A model generated the notes under the pieces. It saw only the letters and a program-made list of their open reading frames with translations, had not been told where the DNA came from and made no database searches. From JARBUG01 sp035628915 (GTDB lineage: Bacteria > Bacillota > Sulfobacillia > Symbiobacteriales > Symbiobacteriaceae): DNA of 64,000 nt. Below are positions 33,010 to 41,955 of the stretch, piece by piece. The DNA is taken from assembly GCA_035628915.1 (NCBI GenBank), contig DASPIW010000040.1:40466-104465 (forward strand), written 5' to 3'. Numbering within the stretch: the first letter of the stretch is position 1; every line of letters starts with the position of its first letter. Made by a program: the position numbers and the translations under genes.

Positions 33010-34005
33010 CTACACCTCCAGGTTGACCATGTTTCTGATCATAAAGACGCCGATTCCCTGCATGACCACGCCGACCAGGAGGAGAAGCCAGCCGATGGGA
33101 TGGGTGACGAGCGGCCCCAGGTAGCCCGGGGAGATGACCTGGAACAGCACGGCCAGGCCGACGGGCAGCAGGCTGACGATCCAGCCGGAGAGGCGGCCCT
33201 GGGTTGTCAGCGTCCGGACTTCGCCCTGCAGCCGGATGCGGTCCTTGATCGTCCCCCCGATTTTGTCCAGCACTTCGGCGAGGTTGCCGCCCACCTGGCG
33301 CTGAATCGAAACGGCCGTCACCACGAGATCGAGGTCGGCGCTCTTGACCCGGCCTACCAGGTTGAGGAGGGCATCTTCCACGGGAATATTGACCCGGGTT
33401 TCACGCAGAACGTAGTTGAACTCCTTGGCGATGGGATCGGGCATCTCCCGGCTGACCACATCCATGGCCTGCAGGAACGAGTAGCCCGAGCGCAGGGCGT
33501 TGGCGACGATCGCCAGTGCGTCCGGAAGCTGACCGTTGAAGGCTTTCAGACGAGCCTTCTCGGACCGGGCCAGCAGGAAGTGCGGCGCAAACCAGCCGGC
33601 CAGCATGAAGAACCACCACATCGTCTTGGCGCCGATGACCGCCAGACCGAGGCCGGCGCCCGCCGCCAGCCCCTGGGCGACCAGGAACTCGGCGGGGCGC
33701 CACTTCCAGTCGGCCCGCTGCAGCCGGACGGCCAGCTTGTTGGAGAAGTTCCGCCCGTTCGTCGCCCTTTCAACGATGCCCACCAGGGCGTCCCGGGCGG
33801 CGTTCTTTTTCTGCCTGGTCTCCGCTTCGGGATCCGGGTCCAGGGGCTGGCCCGGCAGATCGCGGGTGACGAAGGATTCGAGGTCCTTGCGCTTCTGGAC
33901 GAGGCGCTTGAGGCGCTGCTCCACCGTCTCACGCTGGTTGTGGTCGAGCAGCGACAGGATCAGGCTGATGGCCAGGGCGATCAGAGCGGCAATGAGGGCC
34001 CACAC
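33010..34005 (-). CDS. tadB: Tad pilus inner-membrane platform protein TadB
   Basis: 331 residues with the T2SSF domain (ALAIVANALRSGYSFLQAMD; SIQRQVGGNLAEVLDKIGGT) and membrane segments at the N-terminus, about 120-145 and two at the C-terminus. Acts with TadC as the assembly platform. The GTG start follows GAGGAG, and the gene is six bases from cpaF, so it is in the same transcript. Confidence 0.92.
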   Translation of the reverse strand: MWALIAALIALAISLILSLLDHNQRETVEQRLKRLVQKRKDLESFVTRDLPGQPLDPDPEAETRQKKNAARDALVGIVERATNGRNFSNKLAVRLQRADWKWRPAEFLVAQGLAAGAGLGLAVIGAKTMWWFFMLAGWFAPHFLLARSEKARLKAFNGQLPDALAIVANALRSGYSFLQAMDVVSREMPDPIAKEFNYVLRETRVNIPVEDALLNLVGRVKSADLDLVVTAVSIQRQVGGNLAEVLDKIGGTIKDRIRLQGEVRTLTTQGRLSGWIVSLLPVGLAVLFQVISPGYLGPLVTHPIGWLLLLVGVVMQGIGVFMIRNMVNLEV

Positions 34006-34011
34006 GGGTCA

Positions 34012-35454
34012 TCACTCCTCGAAGATCTCGTCGGGCAGGCTGCAGCCGTGCTCTTCCAACTGCTCGTAGAACTTGGGCCGGATGCCGGTCGAAGTCAGGT
34101 GGCCCGCGACTTTGCCTTCTGGGGTAATGCCGGTCTGCCGGAAGAGGAACAGGTCCTGCAGCACGACCACATCGCCTTCCATGCCCTGTACTTCGGTGAT
34201 GTGAGTGATCTTGCGGGTGCCGTCTTTGAGGCGGGCCACTTGCACGATCAGGTCAACGGCCGATGCGATTTGCTCCCGAATCGCCTTGACGGGCAGTTCC
34301 ATGCCCGCCATCATCACCATGGTTTCCAGGCGGGCGATCATGTCCCGGGGGCTATTGGCATGGCCGGTGGTCAGGGAGCCGTCGTGACCGGTGTTCATGG
34401 CCTGCAGCATATCGAGCGCCTCGCCGCCGCGGCACTCGCCGACGACGATGCGATCGGGGCGCATGCGGAGGGCGTTTTTTACAAGGTTTCGGATGGAGAT
34501 CTCGCCCTTGCCTTCAATGTTGGTGGGGCGAGTCTCAAGGGAGACGACGTGCTCCTGGCGCAGCTGCAGTTCGGCGGCGTCCTCGATGGTCACGATGCGC
34601 TCGTCGTCCGGAATGAACGAAGAGAGCACGTTCAGGGTCGTCGTCTTGCCGGAGCCGGTGCCGCCGCTGACCACCACGTTGAGGCGGGCCTTGACGCAGG
34701 CTTCGAGGAAGATGGCCATCGATTTGGTCAGGGTGCCCCACTCGACTAACTGCTCGATGGTGATCGGCTTGCGGGCGAACTTACGGATGGTGATGGACGG
34801 GCCTTTTAGGGCCAGGGGTGGGATAATGGCGTTGACGCGGCTGCCGTCGGGCAGGCGGGCGTCGACCATGGGGCTGCTTTCGTCGATACGGCGCCCGATA
34901 GGCGCCACGATCTTTTCGATGACCTGCATGACCTGCTGATCGCCGGCGAACTGGACGTCCGTCAGGACGAGCTTGCCTTTTTTCTCAACGTAAACCTGGT
35001 TGTAGCGGTTGACCATCACTTCGCTGATTTCCGGGTCGTCCAACAGGGGCTGAATGGGGCCGTACCCGATGATCTCTGCGTAGAGGTCGCCGGCGATGAC
35101 GTCCCGCTCCAGGGGCGGCACGTTCTCTTCCCTGGCCAGCGCCTCCAGGATCTTCTGCATCACTTCGGCCCGCTGGGAGTCGTTCATCTCCCGGGTGTTG
35201 GTCAGCAGCTTGGCGTCGATCTCCTGCACCAGCCGCTGCTGGACCCGGTTTTTCAGCTCCTTGCGGGCCTTGCTCTCGGGGGTCTCCACCGGCGGCTGAA
35301 CCTTGAGCACCGGGCTCGGGGCGAAGCTGCCACCTGACAGGCTGGCCGCGGTCGGACTGCGGGGGACGGCAACCACTTCCGGCGCCCGGAAGGGCCGGGC
35401 CGCCTCCTTCTCCTTGCTCTTGATCCGCTCGTATAGGGATGACACGCGGCTCAC
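34012..35454 (-). CDS. cpaF: Tad pilus motor ATPase CpaF/TadA
   Basis: 480 residues. Secretion ATPase of the type II/IV family: Walker A SGGTGSGKTTTLNVL near residue 270, an Asp box, Walker B MRPDRIVVGECRGGEALDML and the His box (GHDGSLTTGHANS). The N-terminal 90 residues are variable and charged. It powers pilin polymerisation at the membrane. GTG at 35454 is the longest start; V4 at 35445 is possible. Followed closely by tadB and tadC. Confidence 0.95.
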   Translation of the reverse strand: MSRVSSLYERIKSKEKEAARPFRAPEVVAVPRSPTAASLSGGSFAPSPVLKVQPPVETPESKARKELKNRVQQRLVQEIDAKLLTNTREMNDSQRAEVMQKILEALAREENVPPLERDVIAGDLYAEIIGYGPIQPLLDDPEISEVMVNRYNQVYVEKKGKLVLTDVQFAGDQQVMQVIEKIVAPIGRRIDESSPMVDARLPDGSRVNAIIPPLALKGPSITIRKFARKPITIEQLVEWGTLTKSMAIFLEACVKARLNVVVSGGTGSGKTTTLNVLSSFIPDDERIVTIEDAAELQLRQEHVVSLETRPTNIEGKGEISIRNLVKNALRMRPDRIVVGECRGGEALDMLQAMNTGHDGSLTTGHANSPRDMIARLETMVMMAGMELPVKAIREQIASAVDLIVQVARLKDGTRKITHITEVQGMEGDVVVLQDLFLFRQTGITPEGKVAGHLTSTGIRPKFYEQLEEHGCSLPDEIFEE

Positions 35455-35474
35455 TTCCCTTTTTGGGACAGTCT

Positions 35475-36746
35475 CTAGAACAACCCAAACAGGCGTCGAA
35501 CCGGAGGCGTGCCGTTAGCCGCGGCCTTCAGCGCAGGCACCGCTGTCGCGATCTCCTTGCCGCCGCCGGCGACCTGAGTGGACATGCGGTGCAGCGCATC
35601 GGTAATCGGGCTGCCCTTGCCGCGCTTGAGCACCATGGGCACGCCCGTGTTGGCCGCCACCACGCAGGCCTGCGGGTCGCTGGGAATCAGGTAGGTCAGG
35701 GGGACGCCCAGGCTGTTGGCGATATCCTCGTGGCTCAGTCCCACGATGTTGTCGGAGCGGTTCAGCACGATCTGGACTTTATCACGTGGGTACTCCAGCC
35801 GGTCGAGCAGCACGTCGAGCCCCTTGGCCGTCGACTCGAGGGCGGTGATCTCCGGCTGGGTCACCATCAGAATCAGATCGGATTTGTCAAAGGCAATGAG
35901 GTTGCACTCCCGGAACGAGACGGAGGTGTCGATCACCACGAAATCGTGGGTCGCCCGGAGCGCCTCAATGATCTCCACCACATAGGCCCGGCTGCGGTCC
36001 GCCCGCCCGTCGCCGTCGATCTCCGATGCCAGGTGCGGCAGCGGCGGCGCCGCCAGGACCCCGACCCCGCTGGTCTGCTGTTTGGCCAGTACCCGGCCCA
36101 GGTGGTCGGGCGTAATGGTCGAATGGAGCCGGCAGAGGTCGACCATCGTCCCCTGGGGACGGACGCCCATCATGGTTGCGAGCGTGCCGAACTCCAGGTC
36201 GAGGTCGATGGCGGCCACCGCGGTCTTCCCGCCGCCCGCAAGTCCGGCGGCCAGGTTGGCCACGATTGTAGTCTTGCCGACGCCGCCCTTGGTTGAAAAG
36301 ACGGTGACGACCTTGCCCTGGGGCTTGTGCGCCGGGGCCGGCACCGCCGCCAGGGGGTGTGGCCCGCTGACGGCCGCGCTCCTGAGGGCATTGACCAGTT
36401 CTTCGCAGGTAAAGGGCTTGACCAGGTAATCCCGGGCGCCGGCCTTCATTGCCCGGCGCAGGTAGTCCTGCTCGCCCTGGACCGAGATGATCACAACGCC
36501 CACCGGGTGTTGCTCCATGATCTTGGCCGTCGCACTGATGCCGTCCATCTGCGGCATGTTGATATCCATCAGCACTACGTCAGGCTCAAGGCGGGCAGCC
36601 TCCGCTACGGCCTGCAGGCCGTTGTCGGCTTCGCCGACCACCTCGAACTCGCCCGCCTCAAACTCGAGCATCGCCTTGACGGATTGGCGCACCAGGTACG
36701 AATCATCGACCAACAGAACGCGAATCACCTTCGTGGTGCCGGACAT
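35475..36746 (-). CDS. cpaE: Tad pilus CpaE-like protein: receiver domain plus MinD-type ATPase
   Basis: 423 residues. An N-terminal response-regulator receiver (1-125) keeps the acidic residues, the phospho-Asp (Asp61 in VLMDINMPQMDG) and KPF; residues about 145-400 form a ParA/MinD-type ATPase with deviant Walker A STKGGVGKTT. In Caulobacter and others CpaE localises the pilus machine. Most CpaE proteins have a degenerate receiver; this one looks phosphorylatable, so pilus assembly may be under two-component control. No kinase gene is adjacent. Confidence 0.9.
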   Translation of the reverse strand: MSGTTKVIRVLLVDDSYLVRQSVKAMLEFEAGEFEVVGEADNGLQAVAEAARLEPDVVLMDINMPQMDGISATAKIMEQHPVGVVIISVQGEQDYLRRAMKAGARDYLVKPFTCEELVNALRSAAVSGPHPLAAVPAPAHKPQGKVVTVFSTKGGVGKTTIVANLAAGLAGGGKTAVAAIDLDLEFGTLATMMGVRPQGTMVDLCRLHSTITPDHLGRVLAKQQTSGVGVLAAPPLPHLASEIDGDGRADRSRAYVVEIIEALRATHDFVVIDTSVSFRECNLIAFDKSDLILMVTQPEITALESTAKGLDVLLDRLEYPRDKVQIVLNRSDNIVGLSHEDIANSLGVPLTYLIPSDPQACVVAANTGVPMVLKRGKGSPITDALHRMSTQVAGGGKEIATAVPALKAAANGTPPVRRLFGLF

Positions 36747-36762
36747 GCCTACCCACCCCCGC

Positions 36763-37497
36763 CTACTTGTAGCTCTGCTCCGAGAAGAGCAAGCGGCCTC
36801 GGTCGCTTTCTTTGTTCTCAGCGGGCCGCAGCATCACCTTGATCAGGCCGACCTGCTCGGCGAGGGCAACCTCCACGGCATGTTCCGGCCGCAGGGCCAG
36901 CGTCAGGGAAGTCAGCTTCTGGGGCTCGGTGCCGCCCTTGGCGGCATCACCCTTATCGATGGCCGGGCCCTTGCCCAGGACCAGGACGCCCTCGTAAATG
37001 AGGCGGGCAGTGCCATTGGGCCGGTCGGGCTTCTTCTCCTGCAGCACCAGAATCAGATCGACCAGGTCGCCGGGATTGGCGTTGCCCGCCACGCCGGAAA
37101 GCTCGTCGATGCGGATCGTCATGGCACGCATGCCCTCGGGGACCTGGAACGCCATCGTCCCCTTGCCTTCGGGCAGCACGCGGCTCTTCAGAACGATTTC
37201 GCCGGGCTCCAGCGCCACCTGAGTGATCTGGCCGGCCACGTCCCTGACCGCCGTGAATTCGCTCCCGGTCAGAATGGCCCGGGGCACCGGCTTGAGCGCC
37301 AATTGCTCTGCAGTCAGACGGGTTCTGCTTTCCACCGGTGTCTTGGCGGCGATGACGACCACGGAGGACATTTCTACCTGTGCGGCTCCGCCTGACGCCG
37401 CCTCTGACGGGGCCAGCACCTGGCGCACAATCAGCGTCACGACGAGCCCGATGACGATCGGAATGAGAATGAGTCGAACAATCTTGCCCTTGTCCAC
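36763..37497 (-). CDS. cpaB: Tad pilus assembly protein CpaB (SAF domain)
   Basis: About 244 residues. An N-terminal membrane helix (VRLILIPIVIGLVVTLIVRQ), a SAF domain at about 45-105 (VVVIAAKTPVESRTRLTAEQ and on) and a C-terminal RcpC-type beta region. The start is taken as GTG 37497 because GGAGGTGGGG lies seven bases upstream; ATG at 37518 is also in frame. CpaB is an envelope component of Tad machines. It sits between the TadG-like and cpaE genes. Confidence 0.9.
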   Translation of the reverse strand: MDKGKIVRLILIPIVIGLVVTLIVRQVLAPSEAASGGAAQVEMSSVVVIAAKTPVESRTRLTAEQLALKPVPRAILTGSEFTAVRDVAGQITQVALEPGEIVLKSRVLPEGKGTMAFQVPEGMRAMTIRIDELSGVAGNANPGDLVDLILVLQEKKPDRPNGTARLIYEGVLVLGKGPAIDKGDAAKGGTEPQKLTSLTLALRPEHAVEVALAEQVGLIKVMLRPAENKESDRGRLLFSEQSYK

Positions 37498-37524
37498 AGG
37501 CCCCACCTCCGGGTCCATTTCCGT

Positions 37525-38442
37525 CTATTGAACCAGTTTGATCGAATAGAGACCAAGATCGGGCGCCGTCCCGGTGCTCTCGCCTTCGGCGATCATCTTC
37601 ACGAACCGCCCGACGATCTCGCCCCGGTTGCTGCCGTTCTCGAACGCATTTTCAAGGAAGAACGTGGCGAATCCGATCACGTGGACCTGACCGCGTCCGT
37701 TGACGTTGAAGTCTTCAAGGACCGGCACCAATACGAGCCGGGGCGACTGGCGGGTGGCCGTGTCCCACACGGCCGCCGGATCGGCGCTGATCCGGTGGTT
37801 GATGGCTCGGATCGTTGGACCGGCCATATTGCCGGTCTCCGTGTCGACCCAGTCGTCAGCCCGAATCCAGCTCTGGTAGCCGTTCATCAGGTTCGCCTCA
37901 TAGGCGGAGGCGCCGCTCTTGCCCAGGGCCAGAGCCTGGTAGTTGCCGGGGGAGATGGTGCCCGCGTCGGCGTCCAGCTTGAGATAGACCCGCTCACCCA
38001 CGTTCCAGGCGGCCCGGGGGACGCCCAGGGGGACGGCCCCGTGAACCCCGCTGATCGGTGCGATACGGGCAGCGGCGCCCGCCTGCACGGGGGATTGGGG
38101 GATACCGATGACCCTCGCAAAAGTCATGTCGACCTGTCGAGAGAGCGAGACGCTGATCTGGCGCTGATCCGCCGAGACTTGTACAACGGCAGTGTTCGGG
38201 TTGATGCCGTTCTTGTTCAGGTAGGTATTGAGGGCATCGACGGCACCTTCCGGGTCGCCCGGGAGCTTCGTGACGCCGGCCAGCGCCGCTGCGTCGGCGG
38301 TCACGGAGAGGCGCTGCTTTTCGACCATGAGGCGCCCGACGTCCGTACCCATGGCGGTCAGACCCGCGATGGCGACCATGGCCCCTGCCACAATAATGGC
38401 AACCGAGCCACGCTCGCTCTCTCTGCGCACCCTTCGGGCCAT
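37525..38442 (-). CDS. TadG-like pilus-associated protein (copy 2)
   Basis: 305 residues. The N-terminus has the TadE/TadG-like hydrophobic segment after a basic start (SERGSVAIIVAGAMVAIAGL then TAMGTDVGRLMVEKQRL and TADAAALAG), which is a prepilin-like or anchor segment. The rest is an extracellular beta-rich domain. It is a clear paralogue of the gene just upstream (38455-39375): shared stretches include GNMAGPT, PVLE.F.VNGRG and a similar C-terminus. GAGGTG precedes the ATG. Probably a minor pilin-like surface component. Confidence 0.82.
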   Translation of the reverse strand: MARRVRRESERGSVAIIVAGAMVAIAGLTAMGTDVGRLMVEKQRLSVTADAAALAGVTKLPGDPEGAVDALNTYLNKNGINPNTAVVQVSADQRQISVSLSRQVDMTFARVIGIPQSPVQAGAAARIAPISGVHGAVPLGVPRAAWNVGERVYLKLDADAGTISPGNYQALALGKSGASAYEANLMNGYQSWIRADDWVDTETGNMAGPTIRAINHRISADPAAVWDTATRQSPRLVLVPVLEDFNVNGRGQVHVIGFATFFLENAFENGSNRGEIVGRFVKMIAEGESTGTAPDLGLYSIKLVQ

Positions 38443-38454
38443 GGCGTCTCACCT

Positions 38455-39375
38455 CTAGTGCGTGAGTTTGATGGTATAGGCAGCAAAGTCTGCAGCGTTG
38501 CCGCCGGATTCACCGGTTACCACGTACCGGAGAAACCGGCCGTAGACTGTGCCGCGATCGTTGCCATGGGTGCCGACGCTTTCGAGGAAGAAGGCCCCGA
38601 AACCCACGATGCGGACTTCGCCCCGGCCGTTGACGTCGAACGACTCCAGCACGGGGACGATCATGATCCGGGGGGATCCCTTGCGGACGGAGCCGTAAGT
38701 GACGTCCGGATTCGCGGACAGCCGGGCCTGCAGAGCTCGCTGCGTGGGGCCGGCCATGTTGCCGGGCTCCGTGGGGATCAGATCCCCCACCCGGACCCAA
38801 CCGGTGTATCCTTCGGCCAAGTTCTCCTCGTAGGCGCTGGCACCCCGTCCGCCCAGCGAGAGGGCGCCGTAGTTGCCCGGGCTGTTTTGCCCGCCGCCCC
38901 CGGGGGAAGCTTTCAGTACGACCGGGTCCCCGAGCGTCCAGTCTGCCTGGACAACACCCAGGGGCACCACGTTATTGTATCCGCTGACGCTGGCAACCCG
39001 GGCTACGGCGCTGGCCTCCACCCTGCCGGTTGCGCGGCCGAAAATGCGGCCGAAGGTATATGAGACGGTGTCTTCCACGATCACGGAGAGCGTACTCGCC
39101 GCCTCATCGACGGCGAACGTGACGCTTTGTGGATCGACCCCGTTGCGGGTCAGGTACGTCTGTACGGCCGCAACCGCACCGTCGTAGTCATGCGGCAGGA
39201 ACTGGGCACCGGAGAGCGCCGCTGCGTCGGCCACCGTGGCCATGCGCTCCTGGGCGATGTACATGCGCCCCACGTCGGTGCCGAGTGCGACCAGGCCGAT
39301 GATGGCCACCATGGCCGCTGCCACCACAACCGTAACCGAACCTTGCTCCGAGTCATGCCTGAAGCGGTTTGGCAT
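38455..39375 (-). CDS. TadG-like pilus-associated protein (copy 1)
   Basis: 306 residues, same layout as its neighbour: SEQGSVTVVVAAAMVAIIGL membrane segment, DVGRMYIAQERMATVADAAA LSG motif, then a secreted domain ending PVLESFDVNGRGEVRIVGFG and on. Tandem duplication is the simplest explanation for the pair. GGAGG lies upstream of the ATG at 39375. 12 bp separate the two copies. Confidence 0.82.
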   Translation of the reverse strand: MPNRFRHDSEQGSVTVVVAAAMVAIIGLVALGTDVGRMYIAQERMATVADAAALSGAQFLPHDYDGAVAAVQTYLTRNGVDPQSVTFAVDEAASTLSVIVEDTVSYTFGRIFGRATGRVEASAVARVASVSGYNNVVPLGVVQADWTLGDPVVLKASPGGGGQNSPGNYGALSLGGRGASAYEENLAEGYTGWVRVGDLIPTEPGNMAGPTQRALQARLSANPDVTYGSVRKGSPRIMIVPVLESFDVNGRGEVRIVGFGAFFLESVGTHGNDRGTVYGRFLRYVVTGESGGNAADFAAYTIKLTH

Positions 39376-39388
39376 GGAGCATCGCCTC

Positions 39389-39772
39389 CTATTCCACTCT
39401 CGCTGTGAGTCGTGTGGCGAGAGGGACGTCGGTGCCGATGATCCCCATCAGGGCCAAGACCCGGTATTGGTATTGGATGGCCACGTTGATGTCGGATCCG
39501 GTCGTGCGCGTCCCTGCAGGAGTAACCGTGACGGTAAGCCGGGTGGCATCAAGGGTGGTGCTCTGCGCCACGGCCCGCTCAATCACCTGGGTGTCGGACG
39601 CCCCGGTGATGCCTAGACGGACGGCTTCCCGGGAAGCGTGCTGTATGATGAGGTAGGCGTTGGCCATGCGGGCGATATCCACGAGTCCGATCAGGAGCCA
39701 GATCAAAATGGGCAGGACCAGCGCCATCTCCACGGTGGCCTGGCCGGAATGGCCCCGGCGGCGTCTCTTCAC
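39389..39772 (-). CDS. tadE: TadE-like minor pilin
   Basis: 127 residues. Short basic leader, then a prepilin-like segment SGQATVEMALVLPILIWLLI with the Glu at +5 that prepilin processing expects (cleavage between Gly and Gln), followed by IARMANAYLIIQHASREAVR, the TadE signature. GTG at 39772 follows GAGGTG; a start at 39796 adds eight residues. Minor pseudopilin of the Tad pilus. First gene after the intercistronic hairpin at 39808. Confidence 0.85.
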   Translation of the reverse strand: MKRRRRGHSGQATVEMALVLPILIWLLIGLVDIARMANAYLIIQHASREAVRLGITGASDTQVIERAVAQSTTLDATRLTVTVTPAGTRTTGSDINVAIQYQYRVLALMGIIGTDVPLATRLTARVE

Positions 39773-39807
39773 AGGAATCACCTCGATTCGCTGCATCTAC
39801 CGCCGAG

Positions 39808-39841
39808 AAGGCCGGCCGGCATCCTGTTGCCGGCCGGCCTT
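39808..39841 (-). terminator. Strong hairpin between the pilin genes and the assembly genes
   Basis: Perfect 14-bp stem AAGGCCGGCCGGCA / TGCCGGCCGGCCTT with a 6-base loop. No T-run follows, so it may be an attenuator or an mRNA-stabilising hairpin that raises pilin over machine expression. Confidence 0.65.
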
Positions 39842-39922
39842 CCGTGGGTTACTCGTAAAGTACTTTGTCAATAGATTGAGTCCGTATGATTTGTTGGAGC
39901 TTAGGTTTTCCGATGCTTACGT

Positions 39923-40129
39923 TTACCTTGGAGCCATGACGGCAAGTTCTGCGGCGGCCCGCTGCAGAACCCCGTTCACCGGCCCTGAGATCAGAGCGAC
40001 CAAGGGGAAGAGCCCAATGATGACCAGGGCGAACAGCAGGGCGTACTCAACCAACGCTTGCCCCGCTTCCTCGATCGCCCGCCTGCGGAGGGTAACTGAG
40101 ATCCGCTGCCGCGTTCTCCCTCCCAACAT
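39923..40129 (-). CDS. Second Flp-family pilin
   Basis: 68 residues. A basic leader ending in EEAG is followed by QALVEYALLFALVIIGLFPL, matching the Flp prepilin pattern G|QxxxEY with Glu at +5 and Tyr at +6, and a short tail. The gene lies 12 bp after the first pilin gene and shares its orientation. The ATG at 40129 has GGGAG-like sequence upstream within the intercistronic gap. May be a second major pilin or a minor one. Confidence 0.82.
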   Translation of the reverse strand: MLGGRTRQRISVTLRRRAIEEAGQALVEYALLFALVIIGLFPLVALISGPVNGVLQRAAAELAVMAPR

Positions 40130-40141
40130 TTCGTGTGGCGC

Positions 40142-40345
40142 CTAGGGACCAGCAGGGGTTACGGGAACAGCCCCGCCGAGAGAGGTGACGATTCTCTGGA
40201 AAATCGTGGCAACCTGGGTGCCCATGGCGCCGAGGAGCAGCAGGACGCCGACCGCCACGAGGCCGATGATCATCGAATACTCGACCATGCCCTGGCCTTT
40301 TTCACTGTCCAGGAGGTTCCGGACCTTGACGTACAGACTCAACAT
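40142..40345 (-). CDS. flp: Flp-family major pilin
   Basis: 67 residues: leader MLSLYVKVRNLLDSEKG, then QGMVEYSMIIGLVAVGVLLL, with Glu +5 and Tyr +6 after the predicted cleavage site, and a short tail ending in Pro. AAGGAGGATG lies upstream of the ATG at 40345; longer in-frame starts lack a site. First gene of the tad operon, as expected for the major pilin. No prepilin peptidase gene is in the window. Confidence 0.9.
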   Translation of the reverse strand: MLSLYVKVRNLLDSEKGQGMVEYSMIIGLVAVGVLLLLGAMGTQVATIFQRIVTSLGGAVPVTPAGP

Positions 40346-40625
40346 AGCAGCATCCTCCTTCGTGATTGGCGTTTCGGTCAGCGCCGTCCGCCCGGTTCGG
40401 CCCGGTCGCTTCCGGGGGGTGAAGCGTCCGGCGGGGGGCTTGTCGCTTCCCGTATCGCTTGATCTCATCCTATCACCGTCCGAAAAACGCCACATCGGGC
40501 TGCAGGCTCAATCTGGAAGGCCCGAAATCCATGACCTGGGACCCTCCCGGCCGGGACCGCGACCGCAGTGCCCGGGCGAAAGTTGAGACAATGGTCCCAT
40601 GAAAGGTACCCACATAAAACGGAAA
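40346..40625. other. Leader and promoter region of the tad operon
   Basis: About 280 bases with no supported gene. I compared it with the cyclic di-GMP riboswitch classes because pili are often so controlled, and found none of their conserved boxes. No convincing promoter was located. Confidence 0.4.
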
Positions 40626-40655
40626 GAAGGCCACCCCCTTGCGGTTGCGGCCTTC
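40626..40655 (-). terminator. Terminator downstream of cobS
   Basis: Minus-strand stem GAAGGCC (40655-40649) / GGCCTTC (40632-40626) with a 16-base loop, followed by TTTCCGTTTT, about 33 bases past the cobS stop. Confidence 0.7.
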
Positions 40656-40687
40656 CAAGCGGCGATCTCCTACGCCGGCCATCCGAG

Positions 40688-41422
40688 CTATATTCGGGCA
40701 GCAAAGGTGCAGTATACGGCAATCTCCGTGATTTCGTTGATCGCTCCGTAGGTATCACCGGTCAACCCCCCGAGCCTGGCCGCCAGCCCCCGTCCCGTAA
40801 GCCACGCAACGGCGACGGCGACCACCCACGCGGCCGCGCCCCGGCCCCCGCCGATGGCCCACGCGCAGGCCGCGCCGGAAGCCAGTGCGCCTGCCGCCTG
40901 CCATAGGCCCACATGTTGGGCGAAAGCCGCCCCCGTCCCGCTGCCTGCGGTCGGGAAGCGCCCGGCTGCGCCGGCGATGGCCATCCGGCCCAGGGCCGGC
41001 GCCAGGAGCAGGGCCTGCCAGAAGGCAGGGCCCGCCAATTCCTGGAGCAGTGCGTAGCGGGCCAGGAGCGACAGCACCCCGGCGACCACGCCCATGGCGC
41101 CCACCCGGCTGTCCTTCATGATCTCCAGCATGCGGTCCCGGCTCCGGTGCGACCCGACGCCGTCGGCGGTGTCCATGAGGCCGTCGAAGTGCAGGGCTCC
41201 GGTGATCCAGACGCCCGCCGCCAGGGCTGCCACGGCCCGCACAGCCGGTCCGAAAACCTCGTCTGCGGCAAGGCCTGCACCCAGCGAGGCTGCGCCGACA
41301 ATCATGCCGACCACGGGAAAGAGCGGTGCCTGACGTCCGAGCATCTTGTAATAATTTTCCACGTGGAACCTGTCAAGAGGACTGACGGGAATCCGGGTCA
41401 AGAAAGAGAGCGCCGTCCTCAT
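40688..41422 (-). CDS. cobS: Cobalamin 5'-phosphate synthase / adenosylcobinamide-GDP ribazoletransferase
   Basis: 244 residues, integral membrane enzyme that joins adenosylcobinamide-GDP to alpha-ribazole (phosphate) to make cobalamin. Family motifs include FLTRIPV at the start, HFDGLMDTADG (metal-binding Asp residues) and RDRMLEIMKDSRVGAMG. It overlaps cobU by four bases and ends the B12-riboswitch operon. Confidence 0.95.
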   Translation of the reverse strand: MRTALSFLTRIPVSPLDRFHVENYYKMLGRQAPLFPVVGMIVGAASLGAGLAADEVFGPAVRAVAALAAGVWITGALHFDGLMDTADGVGSHRSRDRMLEIMKDSRVGAMGVVAGVLSLLARYALLQELAGPAFWQALLLAPALGRMAIAGAAGRFPTAGSGTGAAFAQHVGLWQAAGALASGAACAWAIGGGRGAAAWVVAVAVAWLTGRGLAARLGGLTGDTYGAINEITEIAVYCTFAARI

Positions 41423-41955
41423 GGCAGTCTCTCCTGCAGCCGCTTCACGTCGACGGGAATGCCTGCAAAGCAGACGTATACCCGCTCAGCCCGGGTCGCC
41501 AGAAACTGGTTCGCCCGGCCGAGCACGTCCCGGAAGCGGCGGCCCAGCCGATGTTCCGGGACCACGCCCATCCCGGTTTCGTTGGAGACCGCGATAATGT
41601 CGACGCCCAACAGGAGCAGCTCCGCTAACTCCTGCAGCAGGGCCGCTTCGCAGGTGGCTTCATCCCGAAGGAGGTGGTTGGTGGCCAGGAAGCCGACGCA
41701 GTCCAGCACGACAACCAAACCGGGGCCTGCGGCCCCCGCCGCGGCAAGCGCCGCGGCCGGTGCGTACCCCTCCTCCACCGTCACCCAGTGGGCCGGCCGG
41801 TCAGCCTGGTGGCGCCGGATGCGCTCGGCCATCTCCCCGTCGGTCACCAGACCCGTCGCGAGGTAGGTCACGCGCTCGTAGTTGCCCGCCAGTTTTTCTG
41901 CAAACCGGCTCTTGCCGCTCCGGGCGCCGCCCAGCACCAGCGTCAGCACGCCCAT
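41419..41955 (-). CDS. cobU: Adenosylcobinamide kinase/guanylyltransferase
   Basis: 178 residues. Phosphorylates adenosylcobinamide and adds GMP to give AdoCbi-GDP. The P-loop GGARSGKS is at 9-16; the stretch VSNETGMGVVPEHRLGRRFR and DVLGRANQ are typical. It overlaps the ATPase gene upstream by 13 bases and cobS downstream by 4, in one operon with the corrinoid importer. Confidence 0.95.
   Translation of the reverse strand: MGVLTLVLGGARSGKSRFAEKLAGNYERVTYLATGLVTDGEMAERIRRHQADRPAHWVTVEEGYAPAAALAAAGAAGPGLVVVLDCVGFLATNHLLRDEATCEAALLQELAELLLLGVDIIAVSNETGMGVVPEHRLGRRFRDVLGRANQFLATRAERVYVCFAGIPVDVKRLQERLP

Noticed and set aside
31990..34749. A 919-codon open frame on the plus strand opposite the tad genes
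   Set aside because: It is an antisense shadow of GC-rich coding DNA: low-complexity Arg/Gln/His/Gly composition, no domain, and the opposite strand encodes the well-recognised tadC, tadB and cpaF.
40346..40625. A cyclic di-GMP riboswitch before the pilin genes
   Set aside because: The conserved aptamer segments of class I or II were not found on either strand.
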